Source: an uncultured Erythrobacter sp. (GTDB lineage: Bacteria; Pseudomonadota; Alphaproteobacteria; Sphingomonadales; Sphingomonadaceae). Taken from it: a DNA stretch of 64,000 nucleotides. The stretch's first letter is position 1. Each line of letters begins with the position of its first letter. The notes beneath the pieces were generated by a model that saw only the letters and a program-made list of their open reading frames with translations, did not search any database and was not told the DNA's origin. Both the position numbers and the translations under genes were made by a program. Where the stretch lies: positions 62,001-126,000 of the forward strand of contig CANMOQ010000002.1 of the NCBI GenBank assembly GCA_947499505.1, in the 5' to 3' direction. Positions 1-7,714 of this stretch are shown here, in pieces.

Positions 1-113
1 TCCTCTTGCATGCAGATACTGACAGTGGGGCGCCACTTGTTCCAGCGCTCCGGCCCAAACTTGGCAGCGTCCAGCGTTGACCCGAGAAATCCGATGACGG
101 TTGTTGGCTTCAT
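1..113 (-). CDS. rtcR: RtcR, sigma-54 activator of RNA repair genes (N-terminus only; cut by window edge)
   Basis: Reading the minus strand from the ATG at 113 gives 37 codons that open MKPTTVIGFLGST and continue with RWNKWRPTVSICMQE. This matches the start of RtcR, whose N-terminal sensor is a CARF-like domain followed in the family by an AAA+ sigma-54 activation domain and an HTH; those parts lie outside the window. The gene is divergent from rtcB, the classic rtcR/rtcBA arrangement, and a sigma-54 promoter lies in the gap, which supports the call. It is too short for any statement about intactness. Confidence 0.85.
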   Translation of the reverse strand, partial: MKPTTVIGFLGSTLDAAKFGPERWNKWRPTVSICMQE

Positions 114-120
114 AGTCATT

Positions 121-209
121 CTTATAAATTTATATAAGTGGCGATACAAGAGGCGCGTTTATCTGAGAATTCCTGGAAATGTGAATATGAGAGAATATCT
201 GATATTCAC
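121..209. promoter_or_regulatory. Candidate RtcR upstream activating sites (two inverted repeats)
   Basis: Two AT-rich inverted repeats lie between rtcR and the sigma-54 promoter. One is CTTATAAATTTATATAAG at 121-138. The other has arms GTGAATAT (181-188) and ATATTCAC (202-209). Enhancer-type activators bind such dyads 50-150 bp upstream of a -24/-12 promoter, and the spacing fits. That RtcR binds here is inference. Confidence 0.45.
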
Positions 210-256
210 ACTTTTATACAGTGGCTTGGAGAGAGTTCAGAACCCAAAAATCACTT

Positions 257-273
257 TTGGCACACCATCTGCA
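257..273 (+). promoter_or_regulatory. Sigma-54 (-24/-12) promoter of rtcBA
   Basis: TTGGCACACCATCTGCA matches the sigma-54 consensus, with the invariant GG at 259-260 and GC at 271-272 exactly 12 bases apart. Transcription would start near 284, about 105 bases before rtcB. A sigma-54 promoter is what an RtcR-controlled rtcBA operon needs. Confidence 0.85.
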
Positions 274-389
274 TTAGTTTCAGCACCGAGTAGTCGAACA
301 CTCGGTATCAGCGCGGACTGGGGCGGCCGGAATGGGCCGGCTGCCCCCAAAGTCTCCAAGTGGGAAACGCGCTGTACAAGGAATTTATG

Positions 390-1613
390 ATGGAACACAC
401 ATACGAATACACCCCTGTTGAAGGCGGCGCTCCGATCAAATCCTGGACGCGCGGCGTGCCAGTTGACGACAAGGCCCGCGAGCAATTGTCGCGGGCGGCA
501 AAGATGCCGTTCATCTTCAAGCACGTGGCGGCAATGCCCGATGTGCACGTTGGTATCGGCGCGACCGTGGGCTCGGTTATCCCGACCAAAGGAGCGGTGA
601 TCCCGGCAGCCGTTGGTGTGGACATCGGCTGCGGCATCATGGCCGCGCGAACCTCGCTCATGGCGAGCGATCTGCCAGACAATCTCGCTGGCATTCGCTC
701 CGCGATTGAAGCGGCGGTTCCGCATGGCCGGACGGCTGGACGCGGCCGGCGCGACAAGGGCTCTTGGGGTGAACCGCCTCGGGCCGTGGTCGATGCCTGG
801 GCTGGTCTTGCCGTGCGGTTTGGCAATATCGTCGCCAAATATCCGCGACTTAAGAATGCAAACACCGTCGTGCATCTCGGCACGCTGGGCACTGGCAATC
901 ACTTTATTGAGCTGTGCCTTGATACCGAACAACGCGTTTGGATGATGCTGCATTCGGGCAGCCGCGGCATTGGCAATGCGATTGGCCGGTTCTTTATTGA
1001 ACTTGCCAAGAAGGACATGCGCCAATGGCATATTAATCTGCCGGATGAAGATCTGGCCTATTTCCCGGAAGGGACAGAGCACTTTGACGATTACGTCGAA
1101 GCGGTCGAATGGGCTCAGGACTTTGCCGCGCTTAACCGCCGGGTGATGATGACGCACGCGCTTGATGCGCTGCGCAGCCAAATCGCAAAGCCGTTTGAGG
1201 CGGAATGCGAAGCGGTGAATTGTCATCACAACTATGTCCGCCGCGAAAACCATTTTGGCGAAAACGTGCTGGTGACCCGCAAGGGCGCAGTGCGGGCGGC
1301 CAAGGGTACGCTTGGCATTATTCCCGGCTCGATGGGGGCGAAGAGCTTCATCGTGCGCGGCCTTGGCAATGCGGAAAGCTTTGACAGCTGCTCGCATGGC
1401 GCAGGCCGGGTGATGAGCCGGACGCAAGCGAAGAAGCTGGTGTCGATCGACGAGCACATCGCTGATACCGCAGGCGTTGAATGCCGTAAGGATGTAGGCG
1501 TGATTGATGAAACGCCTAAGGCTTACAAGCCGATTGAGGCCGTTATGTCAGCTCAGGCTGATCTGGTTGAGATCGTCCATACGCTCAAGCAGGTGGTGTG
1601 CGTGAAGGGGTGA
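390..1613 (+). CDS. rtcB: RtcB, RNA-splicing ligase (3'-phosphate/5'-OH RNA ligase)
   Basis: RtcB joins RNA 2',3'-cyclic or 3'-phosphate ends to 5'-OH ends using GTP and Mn2+, in RNA repair. About 407 residues, normal for the family. Hallmarks in order: MPDVHVGIGATVGS, the metal-binding GVDIGCG with its Cys (about residue 77), GTLGTGNHFIEL, HSGSRGIGN, NCHHN, GSMGAKSFIVRG and SHGAGRVMSR with the guanylylated His region near the C-terminus. AAGGA at 378-382 is spaced better for the ATG at 390 than for the one at 387. It is first in an rtcBA operon under the sigma-54 promoter at 257-273. Confidence 0.95.
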   Translation: MEHTYEYTPVEGGAPIKSWTRGVPVDDKAREQLSRAAKMPFIFKHVAAMPDVHVGIGATVGSVIPTKGAVIPAAVGVDIGCGIMAARTSLMASDLPDNLAGIRSAIEAAVPHGRTAGRGRRDKGSWGEPPRAVVDAWAGLAVRFGNIVAKYPRLKNANTVVHLGTLGTGNHFIELCLDTEQRVWMMLHSGSRGIGNAIGRFFIELAKKDMRQWHINLPDEDLAYFPEGTEHFDDYVEAVEWAQDFAALNRRVMMTHALDALRSQIAKPFEAECEAVNCHHNYVRRENHFGENVLVTRKGAVRAAKGTLGIIPGSMGAKSFIVRGLGNAESFDSCSHGAGRVMSRTQAKKLVSIDEHIADTAGVECRKDVGVIDETPKAYKPIEAVMSAQADLVEIVHTLKQVVCVKG

Positions 1614-1711
1614 TGAGCCCTTTGCGGACATCGCCTGCCCGGCCATCGCACAAACAGGCCTCGACACTGGTCAGGCTCGGCGTCACAACACTCAAAAGTA
1701 AGAGAAAACCA

Positions 1712-2731
1712 ATGATTACTATCGACGGTTCAGAGGGTGAAGGCGGCGGCCAAATGCTGCGCTATTCGGCGGCATTGTCGCTGATCACCGGCGAGCCATT
1801 CACTATCACCAATATCCGTGGCGGACGCAAAAAGCCCGGCATGATGCGTCAGCATGTAACCTCGCTTGAGGCGGCGGCGCTGATTGGCGGTGCAAAGGCA
1901 AACGGCCTAGCTATCGGTTCAAGCGAGCTGACCTTTCGCCCTGGCGCGATTACGCCTGGGGAGTTCACTTTTTCAGTTGGCACAGCGGGCGCGACCGCGC
2001 TCGTCCTGCAAACTGTGCTGTGCCCATTGCTGCTCGCAGAAGCCCCATCACGGCTTGTGATTGAGGGCGGCACACATGGCATGGCGGCGCCTCCCTTTGA
2101 GTTTGTCGAGCGCACGTTTCTGCCAATCATAGAGCGCATGGGGCCGAAGGTTTCGATCAAGCTTGAGCGCCCCGGATTTTTCCCGCGCGGCGGCGGCCGG
2201 ATCATCGTCGATATTGCGCCTGCTCCGCTGCGGGCAATCGAATGCATGCACCGCGGCGCGGCGAAGTCCGTGAGCGCCAAAGCTATTGTTGCCGGCGTAC
2301 CATCTGATGTGGCTGACCGGGAATTGGTGGCGGCGCGCAAAGTGCTGAGCGATTGGCCCGAAGACGCCTTCGCCCCAGAGCAGCTGCCCGCTGACCAGGG
2401 GCCAGGCAACGCCTTGATCCTGGCTGCTGAGTTTGAGCATGTGACCGAAGTCATGTCTGGCATCGGCAAAATGGGCCTGCCCGCTGAGAAACTGGCTAAG
2501 ACCGCTGCCAAGCGGATGGCAGGATATCTGACGAGCGATGCGTTCGCTGGGCCTTACTTACAAGATCAGCTGCTGCTGCCCTTTGCCCTAGCAAAAGGCG
2601 GGGCCTTCACGACTGTGAAGATCAGCGAGCATACCCGCACAGCGATGGATCTGATCGAGCGCTTCACGGGCATAGGATTTCGGATCGGCGAGACGCCTGA
2701 CGGCACGATTAGCATTGAAACCGCTGCGTAG
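1712..2731 (+). CDS. rtcA: RtcA, RNA 3'-terminal phosphate cyclase
   Basis: RtcA converts RNA 3'-phosphates to 2',3'-cyclic phosphates using ATP through a covalent His-AMP intermediate, feeding ends to RtcB. The protein starts MITIDGSEGEGGGQMLRYS, the diagnostic cyclase N-terminus, and contains PGFFPRGGGR and a C-terminal SEHTRTAMDLI with the family His region. It has 339 residues, the usual length. An open frame extends upstream to 1598, but the conserved start is the ATG at 1712. It lies 98 bases after rtcB on the same strand and is very probably co-transcribed. The following gene is on the opposite strand and belongs to a mobile element. Confidence 0.95.
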   Translation: MITIDGSEGEGGGQMLRYSAALSLITGEPFTITNIRGGRKKPGMMRQHVTSLEAAALIGGAKANGLAIGSSELTFRPGAITPGEFTFSVGTAGATALVLQTVLCPLLLAEAPSRLVIEGGTHGMAAPPFEFVERTFLPIIERMGPKVSIKLERPGFFPRGGGRIIVDIAPAPLRAIECMHRGAAKSVSAKAIVAGVPSDVADRELVAARKVLSDWPEDAFAPEQLPADQGPGNALILAAEFEHVTEVMSGIGKMGLPAEKLAKTAAKRMAGYLTSDAFAGPYLQDQLLLPFALAKGGAFTTVKISEHTRTAMDLIERFTGIGFRIGETPDGTISIETAA

Positions 2732-2958
2732 GAGCAACGCCAGGGACTAACGGGCGGGCTAGTAACAAGCTGTTGGTGGCAGTCGAATGCTATGTTCCGC
2801 AATTGGGTCGGAGGCCGACTGTCTGGTTCTGGCTAAATGCTCAAGCAAAGCAAACGGTCTGCAAACGGCCCCAATTCAAGAAGATCGGCCCTAGGCGATA
2901 GCCGGTCGACAAGTCGTTGTCCGATCACCTGCTAAGTCAGTCAATATAGCGGAGTGAG

Positions 2959-3291
2959 TTCGGTCTTTGTCTCGTTTTGGCCCACCACAAAGGACAGCTT
3001 AAGCGGCCTTCCTAAAATGAGCCTTTGGTTCAACATCATTCTGCATATTTAGCAGTTCGGCCACTGCTTCTTTTTCGGGCACCCCCGAGAGGACAGCGGA
3101 AAATGTTCGGTCTCTGTCTCGGGCTGGGGCACCAGAGAGGACGGCTTAAGCAGCCTTTCCAAAACGAGCCTTTGGTTCAACATCATTTCGCATATTTAGC
3201 AGTTCGGCCACTGCTTCTTTTTCGGGTACCCCCGAGAGGACGGTGGAAAATGTTCGGTCTCTGTCTCGGGCTGGGGCACCAGAGAGGACAC
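2959..3291. repeat. 147-bp tandem repeat (about 2.3 copies) covering the 3' end of the recombinase gene
   Basis: The word TTCGGTCT recurs at 2959, 3106 and 3253, exactly 147 bases apart. Copy 2 (3106-3252) and the partial copy 3 (3253-3291) are nearly identical where they overlap. Copy 1 (2959-3105) is more diverged at its left end. The period is a multiple of three, so each copy encodes the same 49-residue tail of the serine recombinase, ending in TAA. The gene's own tail is the copy reaching 3146; a second tail lies beyond its stop, and a third begins left of that. The rest of 2732-2958 shows no gene. Confidence 0.9.
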
Positions 3292-4696
3292 CCAGGTCAT
3301 TTTTCATAACCTCAAGCCAATTATATGGCTCAAAATAGACCTCTTTTTCGGCCACTCGCGGGTTCGGCGAGGCCAATTCGATGATCCGGCGCTTATCTTG
3401 CCCGAAAGCCAAATCGTGGCTCAAACAAAGGCTTTTTGCCAGTTCGGCCATATTACGTAGGCTGGCTGCCTGCGCCTCGCGATCTTGCGCTTCCTGCTGC
3501 TCAGCCCGAAGCGCTTCTTCCTCAATTGCTAGTGCTTTCATCCTTACAGAGTGGGCATCACGGTCGATCATTCCATCAATCAATGCATCCGTCAGCCGGT
3601 TCTTGCGATCTGCTATGTTCGCGGCTCTTAAAGCCCATGCTTTTTCCGCATCTCCATCTCGCGGTTCTCTAACCCATTCGTTGATCTGCCGGAGTGCTTC
3701 TTCGAAGTTTGCCTCGGTCAATTGAACTCTTTTGAGAAAGCCACGCGCGGCATCCGTCAACTGATCTTCTCGCATGGACTTGGTGCGGCATTCGGCTGTT
3801 TTGCAGCGGTAGTAGACATGGGCCTTCTGCCGCTCAGGCACCATTGGACCGTCACACAAACCGCAGCGAAAGACACCTTGATAGGTGTGATTATGGCGCG
3901 TCACCTTTGGCCCAGATTTTCCGGATTTGATGGCTTGTACGCGCTCAAACAATGCGGGAGTGATCAGACGTTTATGAGCGCCATTGTAGGTGACGCCGGT
4001 GCGTTTGATATGAATGACGCCGGTGTAAAACGGATTGTTGAGCATGGTCTCTAGCCCACACATCGAAAGCTGTCCGCCAGATCGATTGGTGAGCCCGCGG
4101 CTCCGCAGATGAGTCAGAAGCGTGCGCAACGAATGCTTCCGCGCGCCGTACAGCTTGAACGCCTCCTTCACTAAAGGCGCCCGCGCGGGATCGAGAGTTT
4201 TGACCTGCCCTTTGCCGTTGTCGAGATAGCCAATAGGCGCACGGAAGGGATAAAGCCCCTGCTTTAGTCGGCCCGTAATCCCTTTGATGGTTTCTTCGCG
4301 CAAATTGCGCACATAGTCTGCGGCGACCACCGCCTGCACGTCTGCTGCCAACCGGCCTCCACGAGAACCAAAGTCGAGACTTTCGGTTACGAAGCGAACA
4401 TCGATCCCGACATCAGCAAGGTCGCCAACGCGCGCCCAGTCCGCGAGATTGCGCGCTGACCGATCAATCTTGTGAATGATGAGCCCTTGCGCCTGTCCGC
4501 GTTGCAGCTGCCTGACCATCGCATTGAACTGGGTTCGGCCGCGCTTGGCGGCGGTTTCTTTCTCGGTAAACCAGTCTGAAATTTGCAAGTTATGGCGACT
4601 CGCAAACCCCGTAATGGCTTCTCTTTGCGCCTCCAGCGACACACCTTCACCTTGGCGTGCAGTGGAGACGCGGATGTAGGCGTAGTACCGTTTCAT
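3146..4696 (-). CDS. Large serine recombinase (site-specific integrase/invertase family)
   Basis: Probably integrates and excises the element at about 2.9-13.1 kb. 516 residues. The N-terminal resolvase domain begins YYAYIRVSTARQGEGVS with the nucleophile Ser11. The central recombinase domain contains APIGYLDNGKGQVKTLD and NPFYTGVIHIKRTG. A zinc ribbon follows at about 275-305 (CGLC ... YYRCKTAEC), then a coiled-coil-like Glu/Ala-rich segment, all in the order of large serine recombinases. The 49-residue C-terminal tail is duplicated downstream at a 147-bp period. The start overlaps a 47-aa gene by ATGA, so translation is probably coupled. Confidence 0.9.
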   Translation of the reverse strand: MKRYYAYIRVSTARQGEGVSLEAQREAITGFASRHNLQISDWFTEKETAAKRGRTQFNAMVRQLQRGQAQGLIIHKIDRSARNLADWARVGDLADVGIDVRFVTESLDFGSRGGRLAADVQAVVAADYVRNLREETIKGITGRLKQGLYPFRAPIGYLDNGKGQVKTLDPARAPLVKEAFKLYGARKHSLRTLLTHLRSRGLTNRSGGQLSMCGLETMLNNPFYTGVIHIKRTGVTYNGAHKRLITPALFERVQAIKSGKSGPKVTRHNHTYQGVFRCGLCDGPMVPERQKAHVYYRCKTAECRTKSMREDQLTDAARGFLKRVQLTEANFEEALRQINEWVREPRDGDAEKAWALRAANIADRKNRLTDALIDGMIDRDAHSVRMKALAIEEEALRAEQQEAQDREAQAASLRNMAELAKSLCLSHDLAFGQDKRRIIELASPNPRVAEKEVYFEPYNWLEVMKNDLGVLSGAPARDRDRTFSTVLSGVPEKEAVAELLNMRNDVEPKARFGKAA

Positions 4697-4836
4697 ACGT
4701 CGTCATTTGATTGATCTGAATCTACCACATCCTCAGAATTCGTCGAATCCAAGGGCCAAGGCCAAGTGCCTTCGCGCGCATGTCGTTCGTAGGTTCGTCG
4801 GCATAATTCTAGATATTCTTGAAGTCGCTCGTCCAT
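4693..4836 (-). CDS. Small acidic protein coupled to the serine recombinase
   Basis: A 47-residue frame, starting MDERLQEYLELCRRTYE and ending in an Asp/Ser-rich tail (QSNDDV). Its TGA overlaps the recombinase ATG in an ATGA, typical of translational coupling. No family is recognised. The N-terminal half is predicted helical and the tail acidic. The tight overlap suggests an accessory such as a directionality factor or a stabiliser of the recombinase, but this is inference. Confidence 0.6.
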   Translation of the reverse strand: MDERLQEYLELCRRTYERHAREGTWPWPLDSTNSEDVVDSDQSNDDV

Positions 4837-4892
4837 GCTTTCAATTTACAGAAGTCGCTGCATTTAAACCTAGTCCGCTCACGATGCTGAAT

Positions 4893-6056
4893 TCACATAT
4901 TCGTGACGAACGGTGTGGTGCTGAAGGAGAACGGTCTCTGTTTGGAGTCACCGCGCATCAGCTGAGCAAAGCCCCTATAATTGGGCAGGTCAGCAAAGTA
5001 GCGCGGTTCGATTTGACCGAACTGGCGCGCGATCAGCGGCGCATCCTGCGCGCCAATGCGTAGGGATATGAGCGTTCCAGCATTTCCAATTACTGCATCG
5101 ACAATTGCCTGGTCCGCCTGGCCAAGGTGCTGATGCGCGGCACAAATCCCTAAGCCGTACTTACGCGCCTCAGAGAACAAGTCAGCGACGGTAGAAGTGG
5201 TGAAATTGTGGAACTCATCGATGTAGAAAAAGAAGGGGCGGCGCTGTTCCGGTGGCTGCAGGTAACGCGATAGAGCCGCGTTAAAAATATTGGTGACGAT
5301 TAGCCCGCCAATCACATTGGCGATGTCAGCACCAACGCGGCCTTTTGCAAGATCAACAACAAGCACTTGTCCTTCGTCCATGATCCTCCGAAACCGGAGC
5401 GGTTGATCGGGCGTGCTCACCGATTTGCGGACAATGGGGTCTGCCAGAAAAGCGCCGAGCTTGTTCGCAATCGGTGCGACGCCATCCATTGTCGAGAGGT
5501 AGTTCATCTTGGCAAACTCGCTGCGCCAGAACATCACCAATTGCGGATCGGAAATGTGCGTGATCGCCCGCTGACGAAATTCCTTGTCTGTGAAAAGCGG
5601 CACGATATCGCTTAATTGCGCCTCTGGCTGATCAAGCAGAGTGAGGGCGGCTTGTCTAAGCAGATGCTCCATCCTTGGCCCCCAGCTGTCGCTCCACTGC
5701 TTCTTGAGCGTTTCAATGAAACCAGAGGCAACCAAAGGCCTCATTGACCGAGGAACGCGAGTGAGCGGATTATAGCCAAATGGGCAGGATGGGTCTCCCA
5801 GGCGCCAATGGATGACCTTGCACGGCAACGATGTGGAGAGTTCAGTGGCCAGATCACCATGGGGATCAATTAGACAAAAGCCATTGCCAAGAATGGCGTC
5901 TTGCTGCGCCATGCGAGCAAGGAGAGTAGACTTACCCGTTCCGGTTTGACCGATAATGTACTGATGGTTGAGGCGATCTTTGAGCCCGAGGCCAAAAGGT
6001 TGCGGCCCGCGGCGAGTATCCGCGTTGCCGATAGCGATGAATGCAGACATTGGCAC
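4893..6056 (-). CDS. Short VirD4/TraG-like DNA-transfer ATPase
   Basis: 387 residues with Walker A GQTGTGKST at about 36-44, a Walker B-type strand FFFYIDEF near residue 275, and the following RKYGLGICAAHQHLGQ, a pattern seen in TraD/TraG/VirD4 coupling ATPases (TraM-recognition type). It lacks the N-terminal membrane part of full coupling proteins. The same Walker B context recurs in the larger ATPase at 8804-11038, so the two are paralogues in one element. It probably acts in DNA movement or processing of the element. Start could be Met1 or Met3. Confidence 0.8.
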   Translation of the reverse strand: MPMSAFIAIGNADTRRGPQPFGLGLKDRLNHQYIIGQTGTGKSTLLARMAQQDAILGNGFCLIDPHGDLATELSTSLPCKVIHWRLGDPSCPFGYNPLTRVPRSMRPLVASGFIETLKKQWSDSWGPRMEHLLRQAALTLLDQPEAQLSDIVPLFTDKEFRQRAITHISDPQLVMFWRSEFAKMNYLSTMDGVAPIANKLGAFLADPIVRKSVSTPDQPLRFRRIMDEGQVLVVDLAKGRVGADIANVIGGLIVTNIFNAALSRYLQPPEQRRPFFFYIDEFHNFTTSTVADLFSEARKYGLGICAAHQHLGQADQAIVDAVIGNAGTLISLRIGAQDAPLIARQFGQIEPRYFADLPNYRGFAQLMRGDSKQRPFSFSTTPFVTNM

Positions 6057-6404
6057 AGAGTGCTATGCGCGGGACGTTAAATGAAGTCCGCTTGGCATCA
6101 TGCCATGTGGTGTGGTGCCAAACGGACTAGTCAGGCCAAGCAGTGGCGCGTTAGGCTCCTTTTCGGACAAGATAGCTCAGTATTACCGCCCGCGATGAAT
6201 GGGCTGTATATTCGGAAAGGTGACAGCCTTTCCGTGCATTGTATGTGCGGCCCATCCAACGCGGGTTGGTCAGGGAATTTCTGGGAGGCTTGCCACACAT
6301 CTGGTCACGAATATGGGGACTGGGAATCTCAAGCGGACTGGTCGCTTTTGCGAACTGTGAGATATGCTTGATAGTGGACTTATCAGTTTAACCAAACACA
6401 AGTC
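6057..6404. other. Divergent intergenic region with a perfect inverted repeat
   Basis: This 348-base gap separates the minus-strand ATPase from the plus-strand Xre regulator. It holds a perfect inverted repeat, CGGAAAGG (6213-6220) and CCTTTCCG (6227-6234), with a 6-base loop, a possible operator or hairpin. A 96-codon plus frame (6081-6371) exists but shows no family features or good RBS. The site could be the target of the adjacent Xre protein; this is inference. Confidence 0.4.
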
Positions 6405-6758
6405 ATGAACACACAATTTGCGCATGATCTATGCGCGGCTCGTAAGAAGTCGGGCCTGTCGCAGCGCGACCTGTGCATCTTGCTTGAAGTTGGCAGTAAG
6501 GACGTCACCGCCCTTGAAGACGGCATCGTCCAACCAACGATCGAGCAATTGTGCCGATTATCGATCATCTACAAGCGTTCTTTCGCTCCGCACTATGAGG
6601 GATTGATGCGATCAGCGCGTGAGGCATTGTTTCGCAGCCTGCCTGATTTGCCGGAGTGCAGCGGCGATCCAAAAGCCGAATTTAACAGGGACAACACACT
6701 GAAACGACTGGATAGGGAGCTGACTGCCGCCTTAACCCAGAAACATGCGAGCGGTTAG
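6405..6758 (+). CDS. Xre-family HTH transcriptional regulator
   Basis: 117 residues. The N-terminus FAHDLCAARKKSGLSQRDLC followed by LLEVGSKDVTALEDG is a Cro/CI-type helix-turn-helix at about residues 8-60; the C-terminal half has no recognised fold. It overlaps the next gene by 14 bases, so the two form an operon. It is a likely repressor of the mobile element's transfer functions or of its own divergent promoter. Confidence 0.8.
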   Translation: MNTQFAHDLCAARKKSGLSQRDLCILLEVGSKDVTALEDGIVQPTIEQLCRLSIIYKRSFAPHYEGLMRSAREALFRSLPDLPECSGDPKAEFNRDNTLKRLDRELTAALTQKHASG

Positions 6759-7221
6759 TTATCTGGCATTCGCAGTCGGATACCGGCGAATAAGCTTCGT
6801 TTTGATCGAAAACGAACAACTCGCCACTTGGCAGACCTCGTGCAAGGCGGCGCGAGATGTCGTCAGCGCTGTGCGCTTCGCAGCCGAGTTTATCGAATTG
6901 CTTCGTCCAAACGTTGTGGTCATGGAAGATTTTGAAGCGGGGACGCGGAAGGGCAAGAAAGCTCTCGTCCTGCTGCATGCCATCGCTGCGATATTGCCGG
7001 GCCATGACGTGCAAGTCATCAAGCTGTCGCGCGAGCACTTGCACCAAACACGCTATGATGAAGCTGCCAGTTTGGCTCTAAAGTATCCCGAATTGCGGGA
7101 GAAAGTGCCGACAAGAAAGTTCTTCGAGAAGGAGCCGCATCACACTGTGCTTTTCGAAGCTGCCGCGTTGGCGCGGCAAGCCGTTGAAGGTGGAGCGATG
7201 TTGCTCGCACAAGAGATGTAG
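6745..7221 (+). CDS. Hypothetical protein with RuvC/RNase H-like strand pattern
   Basis: 158 residues with no certain family. The pattern resembles an RNase H fold: an initial beta hairpin (YLAFAVGYRRISFVLIENE), a helix, then RPNVVVMEDFEAGTRKGKKA, which looks like the second acidic strand and following loop of RuvC-like enzymes, and a late HHTVLFEAAALA helix. The first Asp of RuvC is absent and the last is replaced by Glu, so catalysis is doubtful. It overlaps the Xre gene and is followed by a strong terminator. It could be a phage-type resolvase relative. Confidence 0.5.
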   Translation: MRAVSYLAFAVGYRRISFVLIENEQLATWQTSCKAARDVVSAVRFAAEFIELLRPNVVVMEDFEAGTRKGKKALVLLHAIAAILPGHDVQVIKLSREHLHQTRYDEAASLALKYPELREKVPTRKFFEKEPHHTVLFEAAALARQAVEGGAMLLAQEM

Positions 7222-7240
7222 GATCAATAAGTACGTTACC

Positions 7241-7268
7241 AAAGCAGCGCAAAGAGGCGCTGCTTTTT
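7241..7268 (+). terminator. Rho-independent terminator of the Xre operon
   Basis: GCAGCGC (7244-7250), loop AAAGAG, then GCGCTGC (7257-7263) running into a T tract. It lies 20 bases after the 6745-7221 stop codon. Confidence 0.85.
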
Positions 7269-7333
7269 GTGGCCGCACAGCGCCAGAACCAATAGTTGCC
7301 TTCAAAAAGACAGGCCGCCTTAATGCCCAAAAC

Positions 7334-7365
7334 AAAAAAGGCGCCAAATTATGGCGCCCTTTTCG
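7334..7365 (-). terminator. Terminator of the 53-aa gene (possibly bidirectional)
   Basis: Perfect GGCGCC/GGCGCC stem with a 7-base loop. It is flanked by an A tract on the left, which gives a T tract on the minus strand, and TTTT on the right. It lies just downstream of the minus-strand gene 7385-7546 and could also back up the terminator at 7241. Confidence 0.75.
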
Positions 7366-7384
7366 CATGAATTGTATTTGACGT

Positions 7385-7546
7385 TTAGCGGTAGCGCCCG
7401 CGGCGGTTCCTCTTTGGTCCACTCATGATGTCCGTGGCTTCGACTAGCTCGCGCGTGGCGGTCTTACCCAAAGCGAGACCTTCGCGAAGAAGCCCAGCCC
7501 CCAAGATTTCAACGACTCCTAAGCGTTCTTTTTTCCGGCGTGCCAT
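7385..7546 (-). CDS. Small basic protein of the mobile element (53 aa)
   Basis: Starts MARRKKERLGVVEIL and ends KRNRRGRYR. AGGAGA lies 7 bases before the ATG and a strong terminator follows, so it is a real single-gene transcript. Arg/Lys clusters at both ends suggest nucleic-acid binding; the middle is a Leu/Ala-rich helix. No family is recognised. The 168-base stretch to 7714 is AT-rich, appears to hold its promoter, and shows no other gene. Confidence 0.65.
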   Translation of the reverse strand: MARRKKERLGVVEILGAGLLREGLALGKTATRELVEATDIMSGPKRNRRGRYR

Positions 7547-7714
7547 TTTTAGATTCTCCTTTTGAATTCAGCGAAATTGCCGTCAATTATAATAGGGTAA
7601 GCAATTGTTTTTAATAGACTAAAAATATCAGAACATAGGTGAACATACCGGACGGCAATAAGAATGTTTGCTCCGACTACCGATGCAGACGCGAATCAAG
7701 CTCGTCGTCCAGCA

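Noticed and set aside
237..1457. Long minus-strand open frame (406 codons) opposite rtcB
   Set aside because: Antisense shadow of rtcB; His/Arg-rich composition, no family features, no RBS.
2959..3291. Direct repeats as a possible CRISPR array
   Set aside because: Units are 147 bases, contiguous and coding; there are no short repeats with unique spacers.
6081..6371. 96-codon plus frame between the ATPase and the Xre gene
   Set aside because: Trp/Cys/His-rich with no conserved block and no RBS; region better read as regulatory.
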